Shown here one piece after another: positions 8,728 through 15,616 of a stretch of 64,000 bases of DNA. Made by a program: the position numbers and the translations under genes. The DNA comes from Escherichia coli DSM 30083 = JCM 1649 = ATCC 11775 (GTDB lineage: Bacteria > Pseudomonadota > Gammaproteobacteria > Enterobacterales > Enterobacteriaceae). The notes beneath the pieces were generated by a model. That model was not told the DNA's origin. It saw only the letters and a program-made list of their open reading frames with translations, and did not search any database. The stretch is taken from contig NZ_CP033092.2 in NCBI RefSeq assembly GCF_003697165.2, positions 3,658,001-3,722,000 of the forward strand, read 5' to 3'. How positions within the stretch are numbered: the first letter of the stretch is position 1; every line of letters begins with the position of its first letter.

Positions 8728-10200
8728 ATGTCCCGAATGGCAGAACAGCAGCTTTATATACATGGTGGTTATACCTCCGCCACCAGCGGTCGCACCTTCG
8801 AGACCATTAACCCGGCCAACGGTAACGTGCTGGCGACCGTGCAGGCCGCCGGGCGTGAGGATGTCGATCGCGCCGTGAAGAGTGCCCAACAAGGGCAAAA
8901 AATCTGGGCGGCGATGACCGCTATGGAACGCTCGCGTATTCTGCGTCGGGCCGTTGATATTCTGCGTGAACGCAATGACGAACTCGCAAAACTGGAAACC
9001 CTCGACACCGGAAAAGCATATTCGGAAACCTCAACCGTCGATATCGTTACCGGTGCGGACGTGCTGGAGTACTATGCCGGGCTGATCCCGGCGCTGGAAG
9101 GCAGCCAGATCCCGTTGCGTGAGACGTCATTTGTTTATACCCGCCGCGAACCGCTGGGTGTGGTGGCGGGGATTGGCGCATGGAACTACCCGATCCAGAT
9201 TGCTTTGTGGAAATCCGCCCCCGCGCTGGCGGCGGGTAACGCGATGATCTTCAAACCGAGCGAAGTCACCCCGCTTACCGCGTTAAAGCTGGCTGAAATT
9301 TACAGCGAAGCGGGCCTGCCGGACGGTGTATTTAACGTGTTGCCGGGCGTGGGCGCGGAGACCGGGCAATATCTGACCGATCATCCGGGCATTGCCAAAG
9401 TGTCATTTACCGGGGGTGTCGCCAGCGGCAAAAAAGTGATGGCTAACTCGGCAGCTTCCTCCCTGAAAGAAGTGACCATGGAGCTGGGCGGTAAATCACC
9501 GCTGATCGTTTTCGACGATGCGGATCTCGATCTCGCCGCCGATATCACCATGATGGCGAATTTCTTCAGCTCCGGTCAGGTGTGTACCAACGGCACTCGC
9601 GTCTTCGTTCCGACGAAATGCAAAGCCGCATTTGAACAAAAGATTCTGGCGCGCGTTGAGCGCATTCGCGCGGGCGACGTTTTCGATCCGCAAACTAACT
9701 TCGGCCCGCTGGTCAGCTTCCCGCATCGCGATAACGTGCTGCGCTATATCGCCAAAGGCATAGAGGAAGGCGCGCGCGTACTGTGCGGCGGCGATGTACT
9801 GAAGGGGGATAGCTTCGATAACGGCGCATGGGTTGCACCGACCGTGTTCACCGATTGCAGCGACGATATGACCATTGTGCGAGAAGAGATTTTCGGGCCG
9901 GTGATGTCCATTCTGACCTACGAGTCGGAAGACGAAGTCATTCGCCGCGCTAACGATACCGACTACGGTCTGGCGGCGGGTATCGTGACGGCGGACCTGA
10001 ACCTCGCGCATCGCGTCATTCATCAGCTGGAAGCGGGTATTTGCTGGATCAACACCTGGGGCGAATCCCCGGCAGAGATGCCCGTTGGCGGCTACAAACA
10101 CTCCGGCATTGGTCGCGAGAACGGAGTGATGACGCTCCAGAGTTACACCCAGGTGAAGTCCATCCAGGTTGAGATGGCTAAATTCCAGTCCATATTCTAA
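8728..10200 (+). CDS. betB: BetB, betaine aldehyde dehydrogenase
   Basis: This 490-residue NAD(P)-dependent aldehyde dehydrogenase oxidises betaine aldehyde to glycine betaine, the second step of osmoprotectant synthesis. Family motifs are intact: GAWNYPIQIALWKSAPAL (cofactor pocket), FTGGVASGKK (Rossmann glycine loop), MELGGKSPL with the general-base glutamate, and SGQVCTNGTR with the catalytic cysteine. The ATG at 8728 is preferred over the GTG one codon upstream because GAGG lies 7 nt before it and K-12 uses it. The gene sits between betI and betA; the betA start is 13 nt beyond its stop. Confidence 0.97.
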   Translation: MSRMAEQQLYIHGGYTSATSGRTFETINPANGNVLATVQAAGREDVDRAVKSAQQGQKIWAAMTAMERSRILRRAVDILRERNDELAKLETLDTGKAYSETSTVDIVTGADVLEYYAGLIPALEGSQIPLRETSFVYTRREPLGVVAGIGAWNYPIQIALWKSAPALAAGNAMIFKPSEVTPLTALKLAEIYSEAGLPDGVFNVLPGVGAETGQYLTDHPGIAKVSFTGGVASGKKVMANSAASSLKEVTMELGGKSPLIVFDDADLDLAADITMMANFFSSGQVCTNGTRVFVPTKCKAAFEQKILARVERIRAGDVFDPQTNFGPLVSFPHRDNVLRYIAKGIEEGARVLCGGDVLKGDSFDNGAWVAPTVFTDCSDDMTIVREEIFGPVMSILTYESEDEVIRRANDTDYGLAAGIVTADLNLAHRVIHQLEAGICWINTWGESPAEMPVGGYKHSGIGRENGVMTLQSYTQVKSIQVEMAKFQSIF

Positions 10201-10213
10201 CCAGGAGGTTTAT

Positions 10214-11902
10214 TTGCAATTTGACTACATCATTATTGGTGCCGGCTCAGCCGGCAACGTTCTCGCTACCCGTCTGACTGAAGATCCGAACACAACCGTG
10301 CTGCTGCTTGAAGCAGGCGGCCCGGACTATCGCTTTGACTTCCGCACCCAGATGCCCGCCGCGCTGGCGTTCCCGCTACAGGGCAAACGCTACAACTGGG
10401 CCTATGAGACGGAACCCGAACCGTTTATGAACAACCGCCGCATGGAGTGCGGACGCGGCAAAGGTCTGGGCGGTTCATCGCTGATCAACGGTATGTGCTA
10501 CATCCGTGGCAATGCGCTGGATCTCGATAACTGGGCACAAGAACCTGGTCTGGAGAACTGGAGTTATCTCGACTGCCTGCCCTACTATCGCAAGGCCGAG
10601 ACTCGCGATGTGGGCGAGAACGACTACCACGGCGGTGATGGCCCGGTGAGCGTCACCACCTCCAAACCCGGCGTCAATCCGCTGTTTGAAGCGATGATTG
10701 AAGCGGGCGTGCAGGCGGGCTACCCGCGCACGGACGATCTCAACGGCTATCAGCAGGAAGGTTTTGGCCCGATGGATCGCACCGTCACGCCGCATGGCCG
10801 TCGCGCCAGCACCGCGCGTGGCTATCTCGATCAGGCCAAATCGCGCCCTAACCTGACCATTCGTACTCACGCCATGACCGATCACATCTTTTTTGACGGC
10901 AAACGCGCGGTGGGCGTCGAGTGGCTGGAAGGCGACAGCACCATTCCGACCCGCGCGGCGGCGAATAAAGAAGTGCTGTTATGTGCAGGCGCGATTGCTT
11001 CACCGCAGATCCTGCAACGCTCCGGCGTCGGCAACGCTGAACTGCTGGCGGAGTTTGATATTCCGCTGGTGCATGAATTACCTGGCGTCGGCGAAAATCT
11101 TCAGGATCACCTGGAGATGTATCTGCAATATGAGTGCAAAGAACCGGTTTCCCTCTACCCTGCCCTGCAGTGGTGGAATCAGCCGAAAATCGGTGCGGAG
11201 TGGCTGTTTGGCGGCACCGGCGTTGGTGCCAGCAACCACTTTGAAGCAGGCGGATTTATTCGCAGCCGTGAGGAATTTGCGTGGCCGAATATTCAGTACC
11301 ATTTCCTGCCAGTGGCGATTAACTATAACGGCTCGAACGCAGTGAAAGAGCACGGCTTCCAGTGCCACGTCGGATCGATGCGCTCGCCAAGCCGTGGGCA
11401 TGTGCGGATTAAATCCCGCGACCCGCACCAGCATCCGGCGATTCTGTTTAACTACATGTCGCACGAGCAGGACTGGCAGGAGTTCCGCGACGCAATTCGC
11501 ATCACCCGGGAGATCATGCATCAACCGGCGCTGGATCAGTATCGTGGCCGCGAAATCAGCCCCGGTGTCGAATGCCAGACGGATGAGCAGCTCGATGAGT
11601 TCGTGCGTAACCACGCCGAAACCGCCTTCCACCCGTGCGGTACCTGCAAAATGGGTTATGACGAGATGGCAGTGGTTGACGCCGAAGGCCGCGTACACGG
11701 GCTGGAAGGCCTGCGCGTGGTGGATGCGTCAATTATGCCGCAGATTATCACCGGCAATTTGAACGCCACGACGATTATGATTGGCGAGAAAATGGCGGAT
11801 ATGATTCGCGGGAAGGATGCGTTGCCGAGGAGCACGGCAAGATATTTTGTGGCAAATGGGATGCCGGTGAGAGCGAAAAAAATGAGTCGTGATGTGAACT
11901 GA
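10214..11902 (+). CDS. betA: BetA, choline dehydrogenase (GMC oxidoreductase)
   Basis: A 562-residue FAD-dependent GMC oxidoreductase oxidises choline to betaine aldehyde (and can go on to betaine), membrane-associated and feeding electrons to the respiratory chain. Visible motifs: the N-terminal dinucleotide-binding DYIIIGAGSAGNVLA, the GMC signature region GRGKGLGGSSLINGM, AGAIASPQILQRSGVG, and the C-terminal catalytic region HPCGTCKMG followed by NLNATTIMIGE. The start is a TTG at 10214, with AGGAGG ending 5 nt before it; this gives the known MQFDYIIIGAG start, and an upstream ATG would overlap betB by 32 nt. It is the last gene of betIBA. Confidence 0.96.
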   Translation: MQFDYIIIGAGSAGNVLATRLTEDPNTTVLLLEAGGPDYRFDFRTQMPAALAFPLQGKRYNWAYETEPEPFMNNRRMECGRGKGLGGSSLINGMCYIRGNALDLDNWAQEPGLENWSYLDCLPYYRKAETRDVGENDYHGGDGPVSVTTSKPGVNPLFEAMIEAGVQAGYPRTDDLNGYQQEGFGPMDRTVTPHGRRASTARGYLDQAKSRPNLTIRTHAMTDHIFFDGKRAVGVEWLEGDSTIPTRAAANKEVLLCAGAIASPQILQRSGVGNAELLAEFDIPLVHELPGVGENLQDHLEMYLQYECKEPVSLYPALQWWNQPKIGAEWLFGGTGVGASNHFEAGGFIRSREEFAWPNIQYHFLPVAINYNGSNAVKEHGFQCHVGSMRSPSRGHVRIKSRDPHQHPAILFNYMSHEQDWQEFRDAIRITREIMHQPALDQYRGREISPGVECQTDEQLDEFVRNHAETAFHPCGTCKMGYDEMAVVDAEGRVHGLEGLRVVDASIMPQIITGNLNATTIMIGEKMADMIRGKDALPRSTARYFVANGMPVRAKKMSRDVN

Positions 11903-12972
11903 CTCAGGAACCTATCAGATTGAGAGTTACCGTTCTACTATGAGGACCGAATCCTTATATAAAACACTGAGGTAACTCTCATGCTTCATCGTGACAATCT
12001 CACCAGCAAATTCTAAGCTGACTTGCTCAATCTGGCTGATGAAGGTGCTATGCATACACAGATAAACTACAGATGAAATACCACTCAGCTTAAGAATTAC
12101 GCCGCTAATGTTCCTGGCTATGGTTACCTGTTCATTCCCGCTCACGGTTAGCATGTACGAAAAGGGTTCTTGTAACGAGTACAAAAATAAGTCAGACCAA
12201 AACCACATGGAGCTTTAAACACGGTTCGTATAATTTATTAGCAGCGATTTATTTTTACTCTTCTTTAATTAATCATCATGCTTAAATATTTTTTAGCACA
12301 AGATTATCGCTTCGCTAACATTTTAGTTTACATTAATTTTCAATTGATAATAAAAAGTTGTTAATAAGTTTTTTGCGAAAAATAAAAAGTGTTGGAATAC
12401 TCTCCATCAAATGAATGCAAAATAAACAAATTGAGATATACAAAAAGTAAAAATCATTTAAATGAATATTTTTAATTTATGAACAGAACCCATTAACAAT
12501 GATTTACTAACGACCAAAAAAGTAAAGAACACCTTGCAACAATATGTATTTATAAATTCATATCATTGATATTAAGCTAATCTTACTTTCTATCATCCAA
12601 ATTTATGCATCAAAAAAAAACAAAATTAAAATCAATTAGATACACAACAAGACAATCTCACAGGAAATGATGTTAAATATCTCAGAAATAATAAAAAATT
12701 ACTAAAGCATTAGACGTAATACACATCCCACACGACCTGTCACTCATAGTTTTAATATTTATTTTTTTCACATTATAGTAGATAAAAACACGCATTAAAA
12801 ATGACTTGTAGAAAAGCTGCACAATAAATAGTTCATATTTAATCTGTTGCGTAGAACTACTATTCAAAAAATCTTATTAATGAGATAATGAGATTACATC
12901 GATAACGTTCTGATTGCAGGCATACTTATCTGGGTGTGCCTCTCTTTTTTTTACAACTGTACACGGTGGCGT
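11903..12972. other. AT-rich intergenic region with an 11-bp inverted repeat and decayed reading frame
   Basis: About 1.07 kb between betA and the recombinase gene. Just after betA an exact 11-bp inverted repeat (TGAGAGTTACC at 11921-11931, GGTAACTCTCA at 11971-11981) is followed by a + frame beginning MLHRDNLTSKF that stays open for short runs but has stops after 11, 31 and 57 codons, as if a gene had decayed. From about 12230 onward the sequence is very AT-rich and holds nothing recognisable; it is probably a horizontally acquired, H-NS-bound flank of the switch module. Confidence 0.5.
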
Positions 12973-13536
12973 ATGACGAGAAAATATCTCACACAGGATG
13001 AAGTCTACAGGCTGATGGATGCAGCCCAGAGCATGTCCTTTCCTGAAAGAAATCGCTGTCTGATTATGATGGCTTTCATTCACGGTTTTAGGGCCAGTGA
13101 ACTTCTTGATTTACGTTTATCCGATATTGATGCATCTGGAAAACAACTTAATATTCGGCGTATTAAAAATGGTTTCTCGACAACACATCCTCTTCTTCCT
13201 GATGAATATAATTTGATCAAGTTGTGGCTTAAGCAGAGGAAGTTAATTGAAAACGGAGTTGAAGGAGACTGGCTTTTTCTCTCCCGGAAACGCCGCCCTA
13301 TCAGCAGACAACATTTTTTTTCTATCATTCGTGAGGCTGGAAAACGTGCAGGATTAGCTGTAAAAGCACATCCTCATATGTTACGTCATGCCTGTGGTTT
13401 TGCTCTGGCTGACAATGGTGTCGATACCCGACTACTTCAGGATTACCTGGGTCATCGAAATATTCAGCATACTGTCAGATACACAGCCAGTAATGCTGCT
13501 CGTTTTAAAGGGGTGTGGAAAAAAAAGCCTCGTTAA
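12973..13536 (+). CDS. FimB/FimE-like tyrosine recombinase
   Basis: A 187-residue small tyrosine site-specific recombinase of the FimB/FimE/FimX type. The fold consists of the catalytic domain alone: the first catalytic Arg is in HGFRASELLDLR, the His-x-x-Arg box is HMLRHACGF, the second histidine is in LGHRNIQHT and the nucleophile Tyr follows as VRYT. The ATG at 12973 (MTRKYLTQDEV) matches the family start; an upstream in-frame start exists at 12934 but lies before the conserved region. The stop is 12 nt before a 16-bp repeat that bounds a 246-nt segment, the usual layout for a recombinase and its promoter switch. UPEC strains carry several such enzymes (FimX, IpuA, IpuB, IpbA); I cannot say which name applies. 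Confidence 0.9.
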   Translation: MTRKYLTQDEVYRLMDAAQSMSFPERNRCLIMMAFIHGFRASELLDLRLSDIDASGKQLNIRRIKNGFSTTHPLLPDEYNLIKLWLKQRKLIENGVEGDWLFLSRKRRPISRQHFFSIIREAGKRAGLAVKAHPHMLRHACGFALADNGVDTRLLQDYLGHRNIQHTVRYTASNAARFKGVWKKKPR

Positions 13537-13548
13537 AACAGTACCTTC

Positions 13549-13826
13549 TGATTCAAAATGTCAGATTCCTACGTTTTCCTCAATTCTTCCATAAAAAAAC
13601 AGCCCATTCAATTAAATAAAACACATAACATGTTGATATTTCTAGCTAAAGTAAAATAACCCCATGATTTGAAATGATTAATCACAAAGGTCATACCAGT
13701 GATTAACTTTCGCCCATATTGTTAAATAATACAAAATTAAAAACAATAAAAATCAAACAAATTAGATTTATATTCCAAGAAAATTAAATATTCAGGCTAT
13801 TAAACCAAACCTGACATTTTGAATCA
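13549..13826. repeat. Putative invertible promoter element with 16-bp inverted repeats
   Basis: The 16-mer TGATTCAAAATGTCAG (13549-13564) recurs as its exact reverse complement CTGACATTTTGAATCA (13811-13826), enclosing 246 nt of AT-rich non-coding DNA between a FimB-like recombinase and a LuxR regulator. This is the arrangement of fimS-type phase switches. Inside, a candidate promoter pointing toward the regulator is TTAACT (13703-13708), 16 nt, AATAAT (13725-13730). A second inverted repeat, TTAATCAC/GTGATTAA (13678-13685, 13699-13706), overlaps its -35 and could be a protein-binding site. If that promoter is the active one, the segment is drawn in the ON orientation; this is tentative. Confidence 0.75.
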
Positions 13827-13865
13827 AAATGTCAGGTTTTGTAGCAATGGCGTGGACGAGTCTGA

Positions 13866-14660
13866 ATGAAGAAGCCTCTGGTTATTATCAGTGCCTGTCA
13901 GTTCACCAGGCTGGCACTGGAGTCTCTCATCCCAACGGACAGGTATATCGTGCGGGTGTACAGCAACGTCACTACAGAGGTTGAATTCGTTTTAAAGACC
14001 TCCTGTGGCTACCTGTTAGCTGATATCCCTTCGCTTCCTTCGGGGGAGTTGGTTCTTCTGGCTTGTCTCGCCCGTTTGCGGAGTGATGCCGGGCAATGGC
14101 AGGTCTGCCTGACCGGTGACTCCGACTGGTTCGATAATGCTCCTGCTGCAAGTCTGTATAACGGCTTCCCACGCATCGGCACCATGCTGACAGCGAGTCG
14201 TTATCAGAATCAAATTATCCGCTGGTTACTACGTCCTTTGCCCGGCGATATGAGCGATTTCTGGCTCCTGACTGCACGGGAGTTGAGCGTGCTTAAGATT
14301 CTGATGCAGGGCATGAGTTTCAGTGAGATTGCCCGTTATGAACAACGCAGTTCAAAGACCCTGCATGCGATTGCCACACGGGCTTTAATGAAACTTGGAC
14401 TGGGAACACTGAGCGATTTCAGGCTGCTCTATACGGGATGCGGTGACAGCAGAGTGAAACGGAATATACGGCTACATGCAAAATATATCGGACAACATTC
14501 CGCTCATCGACTCACTCAGTATGTGCAGAACATGGTATCCGGAATCCTTTATCCAGAGAAAGTTGCCGTTGGTGAATCAATAAATTCTGACGCCATTTCC
14601 GGAAAAGTACTTTCCGGACAAAGAAAAAATATATCTAAAAAAAGACCAGGATTGTTATGA
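13866..14660 (+). CDS. LuxR-type transcriptional regulator downstream of the invertible element
   Basis: A 264-residue protein with a degenerate receiver-like N-terminal half and a LuxR/FixJ helix-turn-helix at about residues 137-195 (LTARELSVLKILMQGMSFSE ... RSSKTLHAIATRALMKLGL). No phosphoacceptor pattern typical of a working receiver is obvious. The HTH resembles that of PdeL in this same window. By position it is the first gene read from the putative switch, in the place held by IpuR or HyxR in other UPEC switches. Its stop overlaps the start of a 46-codon ORF (ATGA), then a second LuxR-like gene and the autotransporter follow in the same direction, so it probably begins an adhesin operon. 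Confidence 0.87.
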   Translation: MKKPLVIISACQFTRLALESLIPTDRYIVRVYSNVTTEVEFVLKTSCGYLLADIPSLPSGELVLLACLARLRSDAGQWQVCLTGDSDWFDNAPAASLYNGFPRIGTMLTASRYQNQIIRWLLRPLPGDMSDFWLLTARELSVLKILMQGMSFSEIARYEQRSSKTLHAIATRALMKLGLGTLSDFRLLYTGCGDSRVKRNIRLHAKYIGQHSAHRLTQYVQNMVSGILYPEKVAVGESINSDAISGKVLSGQRKNISKKRPGLL

Positions 14661-14797
14661 CACAGCAGCGTTGTTACTACCACCCACTGCGGCGCATACG
14701 GACTCGCTACAGTGTAGGAGCCAAAATATTTCTACTGTTCTGGGCTGCAGGATTGGGAGGCACGCTGTACAGCCTGTACAGCGTGCTGGCGTACTGA
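14657..14797 (+). CDS. Small single-span membrane protein ORF (46 aa)
   Basis: This ORF starts inside the stop of the preceding LuxR gene (ATGA overlap at 14657-14660), a classical sign of translational coupling, and ends 16 nt before the next start. The 46-residue product has a basic N-terminal half (HPLRRIRTRYS) followed by one hydrophobic segment (AKIFLLFWAAGLGGTLYSLY), predicting an inner-membrane peptide with its N terminus inside. I do not recognise a family. Position inside the regulator/adhesin operon suggests an accessory or regulatory role, which is inference. A shorter or non-translated status cannot be excluded from sequence alone. Confidence 0.65.
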   Translation: MTQQRCYYHPLRRIRTRYSVGAKIFLLFWAAGLGGTLYSLYSVLAY

Positions 14798-14813
14798 CAT
14801 CTGTGAGGGAAGG

Positions 14814-15575
14814 ATGCGTTTCGTTCTTTTCTGTCCCTCAGGAATTGTACCAGCGCAGTTCGCAGCTCTATCAACCGGTTCTGTCGGCAATGTTACCTGC
14901 ATCAGAACAGAAGAGGAGTTACGCAATAAATTGCGGCACAGGCCACAGAGTGTCGTGATATCGGCAGGGCGACCTGCCGAATGCGCTGAAATGTGGTTCC
15001 GATTTTATCGGGATCACTCATTCGTGGTGGTGTTGTGCGTCGCGCCCTTTTTTCTGCCACCGGATGTGAGTATTTCTGGCGTTCTCAAAAACCTGAGGTT
15101 ACTGAAACCAGGAATGTCAGTAGAGCGTGTCATCAGTATTGCAAATGCCTCTGGTGGGTTTTCAGGGCTGAAGCATGCAGAAATTTTGCCAGTTATGGAC
15201 AGTTACTCTGTCTTTATGAAAGAGGTGAATAACCGCACAAAGACAATCGTCATGTCAGAACGCTTCCCGGAAAAGCAAAAGAAGGTGTTGTCGTTACTTC
15301 TTGCCGGACACAGCTGGGAATACAGTGCGCAGTTTCTCAAAACGGGGATAAGACAGATATGGCTTGCCGAGCAGTCGCTAAAAAAGCGTTGGGGAATACC
15401 GGACAGCATGTCATTGCGGGAAGCCCTGCTGCTGAGCAGCAATAATTTTCACGGTGATGGAAATGCATTGGAAACAACGAATGCCATGACATTGCGTGAA
15501 AACGGAAATACCAACAGGTATTCCGTGGTGGTAAATGCAGGGACGCAGGCTTTATCTCTGCATAAATATAAATAA
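14814..15575 (+). CDS. Second LuxR-like regulator upstream of the autotransporter
   Basis: A 253-residue protein beginning MRFVLFCPSGIVPAQF, with a strong GGAAGG site upstream. The C-terminal part (about 155-215: RFPEKQKKVLSLLLAGHSWE ... QIWLAEQSLKKRWGI) has the spacing of a LuxR-type helix-turn-helix, but the recognition helix is divergent from the usual SxxTVxxH pattern. The N-terminal domain resembles that of the first regulator in size (about 135 residues) without clear phosphoacceptor residues. It lies 16 nt after the small membrane ORF and 41 nt before the autotransporter, so the four genes read as one unit. Targets are unknown. Confidence 0.8.
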   Translation: MRFVLFCPSGIVPAQFAALSTGSVGNVTCIRTEEELRNKLRHRPQSVVISAGRPAECAEMWFRFYRDHSFVVVLCVAPFFLPPDVSISGVLKNLRLLKPGMSVERVISIANASGGFSGLKHAEILPVMDSYSVFMKEVNNRTKTIVMSERFPEKQKKVLSLLLAGHSWEYSAQFLKTGIRQIWLAEQSLKKRWGIPDSMSLREALLLSSNNFHGDGNALETTNAMTLRENGNTNRYSVVVNAGTQALSLHKYK

Positions 15576-15616
15576 GTGGGAAATTGAAATTAGTTACCAG
15601 AATGGAGAATTTCTTC

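Noticed and set aside
9496..10101. 201-codon minus-strand ORF inside betB
   Set aside because: Antisense shadow of a GC-rich conserved gene; its length is explained by codon bias of betB.
11078..11698. 206-codon minus-strand ORF inside betA
   Set aside because: Antisense shadow of betA, without independent signals.
11927..12208. 93-codon minus-strand ORF after betA
   Set aside because: It is antisense to a decayed frame, has no recognisable motif and no convincing ribosome-binding site; probably chance.
12682..12867. 61-codon minus-strand ORF in AT-rich DNA
   Set aside because: Low-complexity, Ile/Lys/Phe-rich translation expected from AT-rich sequence; no start signal.
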